Shown piece after piece: positions 1 through 9,454 of a stretch of DNA of 64,000 nucleotides. The notes under the pieces are model-generated. The model did no database searches and had not been told where the DNA came from. It saw only the letters and a program-made list of their open reading frames with translations. The stretch covers positions 1 through 64,000 of the forward strand of contig JAZRTY010000042.1 of NCBI GenBank assembly GCA_045652245.1. Direction: 5' to 3'. The position numbers were made by a program, and so were the translations under genes. The stretch's first letter is position 1, and every line of letters begins with the position of its first letter. This DNA comes from SIG622 sp045652245. GTDB taxonomy: Bacteria; Bacillota; Clostridia; Oscillospirales; CAG-382.

Positions 1-548
1 GACATGGCTACGATCCGACTTTGTTATTCACTCCAAAATGGACAGATGCAGATGAAAATAAAAAACAAAAAGTCATGGATGACAATTCAAATCTTTCTGA
101 CTTAACTGATACAGAATTAAGAGATTTAATAACAAACATAAAACCTAAAAGCGAGTGGGAAAGAATTTTTAGTGATAAAATAGAAACAGATTTTGCTCAG
201 ACAAATATACGGCTTGTTTCACAAGGAAGAAACAAAGTGGCACATGCTAAGTTGCTAACAAACGAGGAATATTTAGAATGTAATAAACTTATTGACGAGT
301 TGAATAGGGAAATAGAAATAGCTATATCACTTACAGAAGATGAAGAGTTTATTAGAGCAAACGAAGAAGCTTTATCCAAGGCATTAGGTGGCATTTTAAC
401 CACATTTGGCGATTTTATAAAAAATACAGTTCAGCCATTGAATGGGCTTTTTGAAAAGTCCGGGGTAAAAAGTGCTATTGAAACTCTTGGTAAATTAGCC
501 TTAACCAACTATAATGACATATTACCTAAAATCAATCCTAATCAATAA
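1..548 (+). CDS. HEPN-like protein, C-terminal part (5' partial)
   Basis: The reading frame is open to the left edge of the window (upstream codons read HGYDPT before the first possible start, a TTG at 21), so only the C-terminal part is present. The visible part is charged and helical and holds an RNKVAHAK segment near residue 70, which resembles the R-N-x-x-A-H signature of HEPN/Swt1-type domains. HEPN domains are often RNases in toxin and defence systems. The gene precedes a HipB/HipA-like pair and a type I restriction operon, which fits a defence or toxin role. The family call is tentative because the N-terminus is missing and only one motif supports it. Confidence 0.5.
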   Translation, partial: HGYDPTLLFTPKWTDADENKKQKVMDDNSNLSDLTDTELRDLITNIKPKSEWERIFSDKIETDFAQTNIRLVSQGRNKVAHAKLLTNEEYLECNKLIDELNREIEIAISLTEDEEFIRANEEALSKALGGILTTFGDFIKNTVQPLNGLFEKSGVKSAIETLGKLALTNYNDILPKINPNQ

Positions 549-601
549 GTATTCAATTATAACAGAACTTTATTATTGAAAATAGTATCGGAGGAATAAA
601 T

Positions 602-892
602 ATGTGTGAATCAATAAATGAAAACAAGCGTGCAGAACTTATAAATACATTAGTTGAGAATCTGCCGGTGTTTCGAGCAAAATTAGGTGCAACACAGGAT
701 ACATTTGCTCAGCGTGTAGGCTTAACTAAAACTACACTTAATCACATTGAAAATAACAAGAAAGAACTCACTTGGAGCAATTTTATCACTATCGTTCTTC
801 TTCTTTTGCAGAACGAAGATACCAAACCATTAGTGGAAGTTATGGGGCTTTACCCCGAAGATTTAAAAAACTTCCTGATGTTTCAGGAATAA
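602..892 (+). CDS. XRE-type helix-turn-helix regulator (HipB-like)
   Basis: A 96-residue protein with a single helix-turn-helix over about residues 28-60 (TQDTFAQRVGLTKTTLNHIE). It is preceded by a good ribosome site (CGGAGGAATAAAT-ATG). The gene ends 15 bp before a HipA-like kinase, whose ribosome site follows its stop directly. In HipBA systems the small DNA-binding partner represses the operon and neutralises the kinase; that role is inferred here from size, order and spacing. Confidence 0.75.
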   Translation: MCESINENKRAELINTLVENLPVFRAKLGATQDTFAQRVGLTKTTLNHIENNKKELTWSNFITIVLLLLQNEDTKPLVEVMGLYPEDLKNFLMFQE

Positions 893-907
893 GGAGGTGC
901 GGTTGCT

Positions 908-1945
908 ATGAATTTTTATATAATGTCAAAAGATGTAGCAGTTGCAAAATGGCTTGACAATAATCTTGAAATTATAAATGCAGATTTATTGCCTTTATAC
1001 TTAAAAAACACAGGTAATGTAGAAAAATGGCTTGAAACGAGGGCGATAGATTGCCATAGAGCAAATTCTAGATTATTAAAGAAAGCACTCCGTTTATCTG
1101 AAAAGGATGATACTTCAACGGTTTTATCGGTTAATGCCGCTACGATTACCGATAATTATTGGATAAAACCCATAGATTCAGATTTGACATATGCAGATGT
1201 CAGATTCGACAATGATTATTTTGCGAATCTCGCACTGACAGGAAATTATGATAGTTTCAACAGGGTTGCCAACAGTAAAACATCTAAAACTCCGGAACTC
1301 ACTAATATCGGTAGTTTTGAAAAATGTTGGAAACTCAGAAAAGGTCAATGGTGGATGCACAAAAAGGCAAATCACGATGAAATGTTTTCCGAATTGTTTA
1401 TATATAAATTAGGAAGCGAACTTGGTTTCAGAATGGCAGAATATGAGCGTGGCAATGGTGTTATTAAAACAAAAGATTTCACAAACAATGCCTTTGTGAA
1501 TTTCGAACCTGCATTTAATATTCTTGGGGATGATGAAGATTACATCAAATCTGTTGAGATGCTTAAATCTATTTGCCCAGATGCGGTAAAGAGTTATGTC
1601 GAAATGCTATTCTTAGATACAATCTGTGCAAACCCTGACAGACATACCTTCAACTTCGGTCTTTTAAGAGATTCGGATAACGGTAAGATTTTAGGCTTAG
1701 CACCGAATTTTGATAACAATATGGCTCTTATATCACGAGGCTATCCTAAGAATATCACACGTAAGAATGACTTACTCATCAAACTTTTCAATGAATTGAT
1801 GCAACATGATGAAGAACTGAAAAAGTACATTCCTTCGCTTTCGGAAGATTTGATTAAAAGTGTAATTAAATCTGTCGGCATGCGTGTGAAATCAAAAGAA
1901 ATAACAGAATTTATTATGAACGGTTATAATCTCATAGAAAAATAA
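908..1945 (+). CDS. HipA-like serine/threonine kinase toxin
   Basis: A 345-residue protein. Residues 242-251 read NPDRHTFNFG, matching the catalytic N-x-DRHxxN loop of HipA kinases, and APNFDNN near residues 265-271 matches the metal-binding aspartate segment. HipA kinases phosphorylate translation factors such as glutamyl-tRNA synthetase and induce dormancy; the target of this one is unknown. It is shorter than E. coli HipA (about 440 residues), and its N-terminal 100 residues do not obviously match the HipA N-subdomain. This resembles compact HipA homologues of Clostridia. It follows the XRE gene by 15 bp with an AAGGAGGTG ribosome site, consistent with a toxin-antitoxin operon. Confidence 0.75.
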   Translation: MNFYIMSKDVAVAKWLDNNLEIINADLLPLYLKNTGNVEKWLETRAIDCHRANSRLLKKALRLSEKDDTSTVLSVNAATITDNYWIKPIDSDLTYADVRFDNDYFANLALTGNYDSFNRVANSKTSKTPELTNIGSFEKCWKLRKGQWWMHKKANHDEMFSELFIYKLGSELGFRMAEYERGNGVIKTKDFTNNAFVNFEPAFNILGDDEDYIKSVEMLKSICPDAVKSYVEMLFLDTICANPDRHTFNFGLLRDSDNGKILGLAPNFDNNMALISRGYPKNITRKNDLLIKLFNELMQHDEELKKYIPSLSEDLIKSVIKSVGMRVKSKEITEFIMNGYNLIEK

Positions 1946-2036
1946 TTTAAAATAAACTACAAACGAAGGAAAGATTTTTTTACAATTCAACTTCCGATAA
2001 TTTTCAGTTATAGGAAGTTCAGAAAGGATGATGCTC

Positions 2037-4406
2037 GTGAGCACAATCTTAAATAAAAAGCAAATGACAGAAGAAGACATAAAACTTCAATATATAACCC
2101 CTGCAATTCAAAAGAAATGGGGATTAGAACGTATTACAATGGAGACAAGAATTACTGACGGAAGAATAAATCTGAGAGGAAATCTTGTTTCAAGAGAAAA
2201 ACCAAAAAAAGCAGATTACGTTCTTCATATCAACAAGGGCAAACCTATTGCTATTGTCGAAGCCAAGGACAATAATCATAGCATCTCATATGGGCTTCAA
2301 CAAGCCAAGACTTATGCTCAGATGTTAGATGTGCCTTTTGCGTACAGTTCAAACGGAGATGGCTTCTGTGAGTATGATTTTCTCACAGGTCAGGAAAAAA
2401 CTTTTGGGCTTGATGAATTTCCAACAGTCGAAGAACTTATTGCTCGTTGGGAAGCCGGTGCAAATGATGGTAATGGAATCTCTGAAAATGAAAAGAAGAT
2501 TATAAATCAGCCTTATTATAGCAGTCAGAACACCTATGACCCAAGATATTATCAGCGTAATGCAGTCAATCGTACAGTGGAAGCAATTGCAAAGGGACAA
2601 GATCGTCTGCTCCTTGTTATGGCAACAGGAACAGGTAAAACATACACTGCTTTTCAGATTGTTTATAGATTACTTAAAAGCGGTCTTAAAAAGAAAGTTC
2701 TTTATCTTGCAGACAGAAACATTCTTGTTGACCAATCGATTCAGCAAGATTTTTCTCCGCTTGAAAAAACAATACATAAAATCAACTTTGCAAAAGACGA
2801 CCCTACTACAATAACATCTCACGAAGTTTACTTCTCCCTCTATCAGCAACTTGTAGGGAATGATGAAAATGATGAAGATGCTAGTGGCGATGAAGCAGTT
2901 GAGCGCTTCTCTAAATTGTTCAGAGAAGATTTCTTTGACTTAATCATTGTAGATGAGTGTCATAGAGGTTCTGCTAAAAAAGATAGCAATTGGCGTAAAA
3001 TTCTTGACTATTTTAAATCTGCTACCCAGATTGGTATGACAGCAACGCCAAAAGAAACAAAATACATCTCGAATATAGATTATTTTGGAGAACCCGTTTA
3101 TACATACAGTCTTCGTGAAGGAATTGAAGATGGCTTCCTTGCTCCGTTTAAGGTTATAAATGTAAAAACAGATATTGGAGATGGTTGGAGACCATATAAA
3201 GGTCAGGTTGATAAAAATGGTAATGTAATTGAAGACCGAATCTACTCCAACAGTGATTATGATTACAATATAATCATTGAAGATCGTACATATGAAGTTG
3301 CAAAAGAGATTACAGAATACTTGAAGAGTACCGACAGGATGCAGAAAACTATCGTTTTCTGTGCAACAGAAGAACATGCAGAGAGAATGAGACAGGAACT
3401 TACAAATCTTAATAGTGATATGTGTAAGGAAAATCCTGACTATGTTGTTCGTATCACAGGTTCAGATACATATGGCAAGAGTAAACTTGATTATTTCATC
3501 TCAGTTTCTTCTCCGTACCCTGTAATCGCTACGACTTCAAAATTGCTCTCTACCGGAGCAGATTGCAAAATGACCAAACTTATTGTCCTTGACGAAATGA
3601 TTAGTTCTATGACTGAATTCAAGCAAATTATAGGTAGAGGAACTCGCCTTCGTCAGAAAGAAGGCAAAACTCATTTTGTGGTTATGGATTTCAGAAACGT
3701 TACGAGATTGTTTGCCGATCCGGATTGGGATGGACCGATAGAAATGGTTGATGGATATGACCCAAACCATAAACCAAACCCAAAGCCTCCCACTCCTCCT
3801 GGACCAGGACCGGTTGACCCACCACCAACAGTTGATAGATATATAGTTGGTGAAGATGGTTGTGATGTACATATTACAGGTAAAACTGTTGCAGTTTATG
3901 ACGCTAATGGCAAATTGCTTCGTCAGGAAAGCATTGTAGATTACACTAAATCTAACATCTTGGGCAAATACGCATCTCTTGATAATTTCATTATGCAATG
4001 GACAGCCCAGGAAAAGAAAGAAGCAATAAAAAATCTACTCATAGAACAAGGTATAGATTTAGAACAGATGAAAGAAGACCAGAATATGTCAGATGTAGAT
4101 GATTTTGACTTCATCTGCCATGTTGCTTTCGACCAGAAACCTCTCACTCGTAAAGAAAGAGCAAATAATGTTAAAAAGAGAGATTTTCTTAATAAATATA
4201 GTGGTGTTGCAAGAGAAGTTCTCGAAGCCTTGCTGGACAAATATATGAACACAGGAATCTACGAGATTGAAAAAACAGAAGTTTTACAACTTGACCCATT
4301 TAAACGACTTGGAAAGCCTTCAAAAATTGCAGGTTTCTTTGGTGGCAAAGAGGGTTATCTGAAAGCAATAAGAGAACTTGAAATAGAATTATATAAGGCG
4401 GGTTAA
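2037..4406 (+). CDS. hsdR: Type I restriction enzyme, R (endonuclease/translocase) subunit
   Basis: An HsdR of about 790 residues. The N-terminal nuclease domain has ADYVLHINKGKPIAIVEAK (PD-(D/E)XK core, about residues 60-78). The SF2 motor follows with ATGTGKT (Walker A, about 197), DECHRG (motif II, about 306), TATP (motif III, about 336) and QIIGRGTRLR (motif VI). A proline-rich linker (PKPPTPPGPGPVDPPP) leads into the C-terminal region of the EcoEI/EcoR124 type. Two ATGs at 2028 and 2031 sit inside the AGAAAGGATG ribosome site, so GTG at 2037 is the more likely start. The stop lies 2 bp before the next gene. It cleaves DNA at a distance after translocation, in complex with HsdM and HsdS. 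Confidence 0.92.
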   Translation: MSTILNKKQMTEEDIKLQYITPAIQKKWGLERITMETRITDGRINLRGNLVSREKPKKADYVLHINKGKPIAIVEAKDNNHSISYGLQQAKTYAQMLDVPFAYSSNGDGFCEYDFLTGQEKTFGLDEFPTVEELIARWEAGANDGNGISENEKKIINQPYYSSQNTYDPRYYQRNAVNRTVEAIAKGQDRLLLVMATGTGKTYTAFQIVYRLLKSGLKKKVLYLADRNILVDQSIQQDFSPLEKTIHKINFAKDDPTTITSHEVYFSLYQQLVGNDENDEDASGDEAVERFSKLFREDFFDLIIVDECHRGSAKKDSNWRKILDYFKSATQIGMTATPKETKYISNIDYFGEPVYTYSLREGIEDGFLAPFKVINVKTDIGDGWRPYKGQVDKNGNVIEDRIYSNSDYDYNIIIEDRTYEVAKEITEYLKSTDRMQKTIVFCATEEHAERMRQELTNLNSDMCKENPDYVVRITGSDTYGKSKLDYFISVSSPYPVIATTSKLLSTGADCKMTKLIVLDEMISSMTEFKQIIGRGTRLRQKEGKTHFVVMDFRNVTRLFADPDWDGPIEMVDGYDPNHKPNPKPPTPPGPGPVDPPPTVDRYIVGEDGCDVHITGKTVAVYDANGKLLRQESIVDYTKSNILGKYASLDNFIMQWTAQEKKEAIKNLLIEQGIDLEQMKEDQNMSDVDDFDFICHVAFDQKPLTRKERANNVKKRDFLNKYSGVAREVLEALLDKYMNTGIYEIEKTEVLQLDPFKRLGKPSKIAGFFGGKEGYLKAIRELEIELYKAG

Positions 4407-4408
4407 TT

Positions 4409-4921
4409 ATGAGTAAAATGACATCTTGGCACGTTGGTGTCGCTGCCGAAGCATTTGCAGCGGCACAATTTGCCAGATTAAAATATGATGTGTCGGTTCA
4501 ATATGGTGCTAATCAACCCGAATACGATCTGATTGCTGTTGATGGAGAAAAAATGTTGAAAATCTCCGTTAAGGGTAGTCAGGATGGCAGTTGGGGATTA
4601 ACACAAAGTATGAAAAAAGGTCGTACTTATCACGAAGCGGCAGAAGCGTGGTTAGATAAGCACCACAAGAAAACCATTTTTTGCTTGGTTCAGTTCAAAA
4701 ACACCGATAATTCTCAGATGCCAAGAATGTATCTGGCATCTCCAAAAGAGATTGCAGATGTGTTGTGCAAAGAAGCAGGCGGGCGTGGAGATACCATTTT
4801 GTATGAGCATCACGAATGGGGACCGATGGCATCTGCATATGGTACAACAGACAAGTTGCCTGAGGAATGGTTGTTCACAGAAGAACGAGCAAAAGAAATG
4901 TTTGACCGATACGGTCTATAA
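4409..4921 (+). CDS. Small PD-(D/E)XK-like protein embedded in the hsd operon
   Basis: A 170-residue protein starting 2 bp after hsdR and ending 13 bp before hsdM, so it is translated with the restriction operon. Residues 14-55 have a nuclease-like layout: a conserved Glu (E14) in the first helix, then QPEYDLIAV (D40) and LKISVKGS (K55). The acidic residue usually two places before the lysine is replaced by Ser53, so catalysis is uncertain. This arrangement resembles DUF4365/Holliday-resolvase-like folds. It is not a standard component of type I systems. It might be an accessory nuclease, a DNA-end sensor or an inactive adaptor. Confidence 0.6.
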   Translation: MSKMTSWHVGVAAEAFAAAQFARLKYDVSVQYGANQPEYDLIAVDGEKMLKISVKGSQDGSWGLTQSMKKGRTYHEAAEAWLDKHHKKTIFCLVQFKNTDNSQMPRMYLASPKEIADVLCKEAGGRGDTILYEHHEWGPMASAYGTTDKLPEEWLFTEERAKEMFDRYGL

Positions 4922-4933
4922 TGGGGGGATATA

Positions 4934-6415
4934 ATGAGTTTATCTAATTTTGTTAAAAGAATAAGAGATATAATGCGGAACGATGCAGGTATCAATGGTG
5001 ATGCCCAACGTATTGAGCAGATGGCTTGGATGCTCTTTTTAAAGGTATATGATACCAAAGAAAGCGATTGGGAATTTGATGACGATGGTTATACTTCCAT
5101 CATTCCTGATAATTGTCGTTGGAGCAACTGGGCAGTAGATGATAAATCTGGAAATGCAATGACCGGAGATACGTTGTTGAACTTTGTCAATAACACACTG
5201 TTTCCAACACTCAAAAGCCTGGATGTAAACAAGGAAACACCAATAAAAAAATCTATTGTTAAAACAACATTTGAAGATGCCAACAACTATATGAAAGACG
5301 GTGTTCTTCTCCGTCAGATTATAAATATCATTGATGAACTGGATTTGGGAGATTACGAAGAAAGTCATGCATTTGGTGTAATCTACGAAACAATCTTGAA
5401 AGAACTTCAAAGTGCAGGCTCATCAGGTGAGTATTATACCCCTCGTGCAGTGACGGACTTTATGGCTAAAATGATAAAGCCTCAGATTGGTGAAACAGTA
5501 GCAGATTTCGCTTGTGGTACAGGTGGCTTCTTAACCAGTTGGCTCAACGAACTGCTTCCTCTTGTTAAAACTACCGAAGACCAGGAAAAGTTTGATAATT
5601 CAATCTATGGTATTGAGAAAAAGCAGTTCCCATATATGCTCTGTATAACAAATATGTTATTACATGGCATAGATGTACCTAAGATTTATCACGATAACTC
5701 ACTTTTGAGAGATGTTCTTGACTATACAGAAGGCGACCAGTTTGAAGTTATATTGATGAATCCGCCTTACGGTGGTAATGAGAAAAATGAAGTTAAAAAT
5801 CATTTTCCATCAGATTTAGCAAGTAGCGAAACAGCAGATTTATTTATGTCTGTAATTATGTACAGATTAAAGAAAAATGGTCGTGCGGCAGTAATTTTGC
5901 CTGATGGCTTCCTTTTCGGAACAGATAATGCAAAGATGTCAATTAAGAAAAAACTTTTCTCAGAATTCAATCTGCATACTGTAATCCGTATGCCTCACAG
6001 CGTCTTTGCACCATACACATCAATTACAACTAATATCTTGTTCTTTGACAGAACAAAACCAACAGAAGAAACTTGGTTCTATCGCCTTGACATGCCTGAT
6101 AGTTATAAGAATTTCTCAAAGACAAAACCAATGGAATTAAAACACTTTGCCCCTGCAATCGAATGGTGGGACAATCGTGAAGAAATAACTGTTGATGGCT
6201 TCGATAAAGCAAAGAAATATACTGTACAAGAAATTGCTGAAAAGAATTATAATATTGACCTTTGTGGATACCCTCACGAAGAAGAAGAGATTTTACCGCC
6301 AAAGGAACTTATTCAGCAGTACCAGGAAAAGCGTGCAAGTTTAAATGCCGATATTGACAGAATCTTGGGTCAGATTACAGATATTCTTGGCATCAGTATT
6401 ACGGAGGAAGAATGA
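4934..6415 (+). CDS. hsdM: Type I restriction enzyme, M (adenine methyltransferase) subunit
   Basis: A 493-residue N6-adenine methyltransferase. It has an N-terminal helical HsdM domain, then SSGEYYTPRAV (about residues 163-172), motif I VADFACGTGGF (about 188-198) and motif IV NPPYGG (276-281). Preceded by GGGGGGATATA-ATG. Its last codons overlap hsdS by 4 bp (ATGA), implying translational coupling. With HsdS it methylates the bipartite target that HsdR would otherwise restrict. Confidence 0.95.
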   Translation: MSLSNFVKRIRDIMRNDAGINGDAQRIEQMAWMLFLKVYDTKESDWEFDDDGYTSIIPDNCRWSNWAVDDKSGNAMTGDTLLNFVNNTLFPTLKSLDVNKETPIKKSIVKTTFEDANNYMKDGVLLRQIINIIDELDLGDYEESHAFGVIYETILKELQSAGSSGEYYTPRAVTDFMAKMIKPQIGETVADFACGTGGFLTSWLNELLPLVKTTEDQEKFDNSIYGIEKKQFPYMLCITNMLLHGIDVPKIYHDNSLLRDVLDYTEGDQFEVILMNPPYGGNEKNEVKNHFPSDLASSETADLFMSVIMYRLKKNGRAAVILPDGFLFGTDNAKMSIKKKLFSEFNLHTVIRMPHSVFAPYTSITTNILFFDRTKPTEETWFYRLDMPDSYKNFSKTKPMELKHFAPAIEWWDNREEITVDGFDKAKKYTVQEIAEKNYNIDLCGYPHEEEEILPPKELIQQYQEKRASLNADIDRILGQITDILGISITEEE

Positions 6416-8028
6416 TGACCGGACAGCAATTAAAAAATTCAATATTACAGATGGCAGTCCAGGGAAAACTCGTTCCACAAGATTCGAATGATGAACCTGC
6501 ATCTGTACTTTTAGATCGCATCAGAGCAGAAAAAGATGCTCTGATTAAATCTGGCAAGATTAAAAAAGAAAAGAACCCCTCCGTCATCTTTCGTGGTGCC
6601 GATAATTTGCCTTATGAGAAAATCGGAAATAATGAACCTGTTTGCATAGCAGATGAAGTTCCTTTCGAGATTCCAGATTCCTGGGAGTGGGTACGTTTTT
6701 CACATATTTCATCTATCATAACCAAAGGAACTACACCACGTGGTGGGAATGTAGCGTATTTAACAGAAGGCATCGGTTTTTTGCGTGCAGAAAATGTTGC
6801 TGGGCTTAACAAAATTGATAAAACCGATATGAAATATATTGATGAAGAAACACATAACGGATATTTAAAACGCTCTATTCTTGAAGAAAATGATATTCTA
6901 ATTACGATTGCAGGAACACTAGGAAGAACTGCTATTGTAAATAGTGAAGATTTACCATTAAACGTAAATCAAGCAGTTTCTATTGTAAGATTAATTGATA
7001 ATACACTTGTAAATCTGAATTACTTGATATTTGCAATCAATTCACCATTAATTCAGCAGATGATGACAAAACAAAAAAAGATAACTGCTATTCCTAATTT
7101 GACCTTGGAAATTATAGCAGATTGTTTTGTTCCCATTCCGCCTTTGAAGGAGCAAGATTTAATTGTCAAGGAAATAGAAAAGTATTTACCACTTTTAAGC
7201 CAATATGAAGGAAAAGAAACCGAAATTATAGAATTAAATATCTCGTTTCCAAAACAGTTAAAAAAATCTATACTTCAAGAAGCAGTCCAGGGCAAACTTG
7301 TTCCACAAGATGAAAACGACGAGCCTGCATCTGTACTTTTAGATCGCATTCGTGCTGAAAAAGAGACTTTGATTAAATCTGGTAAAATAAAAAAAGATAA
7401 GAACGAAAGCATCATTTTTAGGCGTGATAATTCTCATTATGAAAAGCGAGGCTCAGAAGAAGTCTGCATAGACGATGAATTACCATTTGAAATTCCTGAA
7501 TCTTGGGAACTTATTAGATTGAATGATATTGGCATTTATAGAAAAGGTCCTTTCGGTAGTAGTTTAACAAAAGGAATGTTTGTTCCAAAAAGTGAAAATT
7601 CCGTAAAGGTTTACGAGCAAAAAAATGCTATAAAGAAAGACCATACACTTGGGAATTACTACATCACAAGAAAATACTACGAAGAAAAAATGCAAGGATT
7701 TGCAGTATCTCCTGGTGATATAATCGTTAGTTGTGCAGGAACAATTGGAGAAACTTATGTACTCCCTGATGATATAGAAGAAGGCATAATAAACCAAGCA
7801 TTAATGCGAATGACAATATTCGCTCCAATAGATATAGAGTATTTTTTGCTGTATTTCGACTATGTACTGAAACAATCTGCAATAGAAAGTAGTAAAGGTT
7901 CTGCGATAAAAAACATTCCACCATTTGAGATATTTAAAAAATTATTATTGCCTTTACCACCCATTCAAGAGCAACGTAGAATAGTTGAAAAAATTGCAGA
8001 AATTAACAAATATTGCGATACTCTTTAA
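6412..8028 (+). CDS. hsdS: Type I restriction enzyme, S (specificity) subunit, expressed copy
   Basis: A 538-residue specificity subunit with two target-recognition domains: TRD1 about residues 90-280 and TRD2 about 360-535. Each ends in a helical segment after a PPLKEQ/PPIQEQ motif. The N-terminal and central parts repeat one another (LKxSILQxAVQGKLVPQD, ASVLLDRIRAEK, SGKIKKxKN), as expected for conserved spacers. Overlap with hsdM by 4 bp makes this the expressed copy. Segments at 6597-6680 and 7258-7443 recur inverted in the silent copy at 9.5-10.9 kb, so either TRD can be exchanged by inversion. Confidence 0.95.
   Translation: MMTGQQLKNSILQMAVQGKLVPQDSNDEPASVLLDRIRAEKDALIKSGKIKKEKNPSVIFRGADNLPYEKIGNNEPVCIADEVPFEIPDSWEWVRFSHISSIITKGTTPRGGNVAYLTEGIGFLRAENVAGLNKIDKTDMKYIDEETHNGYLKRSILEENDILITIAGTLGRTAIVNSEDLPLNVNQAVSIVRLIDNTLVNLNYLIFAINSPLIQQMMTKQKKITAIPNLTLEIIADCFVPIPPLKEQDLIVKEIEKYLPLLSQYEGKETEIIELNISFPKQLKKSILQEAVQGKLVPQDENDEPASVLLDRIRAEKETLIKSGKIKKDKNESIIFRRDNSHYEKRGSEEVCIDDELPFEIPESWELIRLNDIGIYRKGPFGSSLTKGMFVPKSENSVKVYEQKNAIKKDHTLGNYYITRKYYEEKMQGFAVSPGDIIVSCAGTIGETYVLPDDIEEGIINQALMRMTIFAPIDIEYFLLYFDYVLKQSAIESSKGSAIKNIPPFEIFKKLLLPLPPIQEQRRIVEKIAEINKYCDTL
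6597..6680 (+). repeat. Inverted repeat A, left arm (within hsdS N-terminal spacer)
   Basis: 84 bp identical by eye to the reverse complement of 10812-10895. It encodes DNLPYEKIGNNEPVCIADEV and ends just before TRD1. Recombination here would swap both TRDs. Confidence 0.85.
7258..7443 (+). repeat. Inverted repeat B, left arm (hsdS central spacer)
   Basis: About 186 bp that match the reverse complement of 10064-10249 with scattered silent differences and perfect tracts (for example around GATGAAAACGACGAGCC and GCATCATTTTTAGGCG). Recombination here would swap only TRD2. Confidence 0.85.
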
Positions 8029-8035
8029 ATAACAT

Positions 8036-8100
8036 TATTCTCATTATGAGAAGTTCAATGGTGTCGAGCGTTGTATAGATGATGAAATTCCTTTTGAGAT
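8036..8100 (+). repeat. Inverted repeat C, left arm (start of silent TRD cassette)
   Basis: About 65 bp matching the reverse complement of 10020-10087 with two or three mismatches (it includes CTCATTATGAGAAGTTCAAT). Recombination would place the spare TRD behind TRD1' of the inverted copy. Confidence 0.8.
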
Positions 8101-8605
8101 TCCAGATTCGTGGGAATGGGTTAGATTAGGAACTTTGTTTCAACACAACACAGGAAAAGCACTTAACTCGTCGAATTCCGCTGGTGAAAAAATGCAGTAT
8201 ATCACTACTTCGAACTTGTACTGGGACAGATTTGAACTTGACAAATTGAAGGAAATGCCCTTTACAGATGCAGAAATTGAAAAATGTACTGTCATAAAAG
8301 GCGATCTTCTTGTTTGTGAAGGTGGAGATATTGGTCGAGCATCAATTTGGACATATGATTATCCTATGAGAATTCAAAATCATATTCACCGCTTGCGACC
8401 ATATACAGATTTAAATGTTAGATTTTATTATTATGTATTTTATTTGTATAAACACAATGGTTTAATCGGCGGAAAAGGAATTGGAATTCAAGGATTGTCA
8501 TCAAATGCACTTCACCAACTACTTTTCCCATTACCACCACTTAAAGAGCAAGAGAAGATTGTAAAATACATAGAAACTATACTTCCGTATTGCGAAAAAC
8601 TATAA
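8036..8605 (+). pseudogene. Silent hsdS cassette: one spare target-recognition domain
   Basis: Directly downstream of the hsdS stop, an open frame without start codon or ribosome site encodes one further TRD, beginning at the spacer (SHYEKFNGVERCIDDEIPFEIPDSWEW) and ending in PPLKEQEKIVKYIETILPYCEKL. Its first 65 bp match, in inverted orientation, the spacer between the two TRDs of the reverse-strand copy at about 10.02-10.09 kb. Inversion there would fuse this TRD to a different N-terminal half. It is intact as a storage cassette rather than decayed. Confidence 0.85.
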
Positions 8606-8609
8606 AAAT

Positions 8610-8645
8610 TGGCATACACTCAGATTCGGGTGTATGCCTTATTTT
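8610..8645. terminator. Bidirectional terminator between silent hsdS cassette and recombinase
   Basis: Hairpin GGCATACAC / GTGTATGCC with an 8-10 nt loop, followed by TTATTTTT on the plus strand. It lies between two convergent genes and probably serves both. Confidence 0.75.
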
Positions 8646-9454
8646 TACCAATTGATTATTTTATCAACAATTTCACGCTGTTCCGTTGCAGTTTTACGAA
8701 GATATATTCTTGTTGTTTCGATGCTTTCGTGTCCCATAAGGTCAGCAAGAAACGCTATATCATTGCATCTCTCCAAGAAACTTTTAGCAAATCTGTGTCG
8801 GAATGAATGTGGGTAAACGACAGCAGTATCTATGCCATATCGTGATGCCAATTTCTTCAATTGGCTTGCAATACCTCTTGTTGTGATTCTTTCTCCATAT
8901 TTGTTTAAAAAAATAAAGCCACTTTCTTGATTTTTGTCATTTAACCAAGAAAGGGCTTCATTCTGCAATGTTTTTGGTATGTATATACGTCTTAACTTAC
9001 CGCCTTTTGAATATAAGTCCAGATGTCCCAGTCTAATGTGTTCTGCCTTAATCTGTATCAATTCACTAATCCTTGCTCCGGTCGCAGCCAGGAATCTGAT
9101 TACGAAATACCAAAACAATTCACCATCTTTTTTCAGGCTATTCTTAAAGTATTCGTAATCTGCTTCGCTGATAACATTTTCAAGAAATGCTTTCTGCTGA
9201 ACTCTGACAAATGGCAATTTCAACTTCTCCTTGTTGATACTCTCCAAGTAGCAGTTTATTGCTCTAAGCCTGAGATTTACTGTTTTTGGCTTGTAAGATT
9301 CAATTAACCATACCTTATACTGCCTCAGATTTTTCTTTGTAATCTCACCGTACTGTTCACTGTATTGCTTTATTGCAAACAGATAAGACGAGATTGTGTT
9401 TTCCGAGAGATTTGTTCCTCTCAGATGTCTTTCAAATTTTTCTTTTTCTATCAT
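8645..9454 (-). CDS. Tyrosine recombinase (hsdS DNA invertase)
   Basis: A 269-residue phage-integrase family protein. It has an N-terminal SAM-like core-binding domain (residues 1-85) and a catalytic domain with R128 (GARISEL), K150/K153, H216-x-x-R219 (PHSFRH), H242 (MGHES) and nucleophile Y251. It lies between active and silent hsdS copies that carry matching inverted repeats, the typical arrangement in which such an enzyme inverts DNA to shuffle specificity domains. It is transcribed against hsdS. The start ATG at 9454 lies at the edge of a 10-bp hairpin that holds the ribosome site, suggesting tight translational control. Confidence 0.9.
   Translation of the reverse strand: MIEKEKFERHLRGTNLSENTISSYLFAIKQYSEQYGEITKKNLRQYKVWLIESYKPKTVNLRLRAINCYLESINKEKLKLPFVRVQQKAFLENVISEADYEYFKNSLKKDGELFWYFVIRFLAATGARISELIQIKAEHIRLGHLDLYSKGGKLRRIYIPKTLQNEALSWLNDKNQESGFIFLNKYGERITTRGIASQLKKLASRYGIDTAVVYPHSFRHRFAKSFLERCNDIAFLADLMGHESIETTRIYLRKTATEQREIVDKIINW

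Noticed and set aside
8028..8605. Frameshift within hsdS explaining the extra TRD downstream
   Set aside because: The expressed gene already has two complete TRDs, and the downstream piece begins at an inverted-repeat border, so it is a storage cassette.
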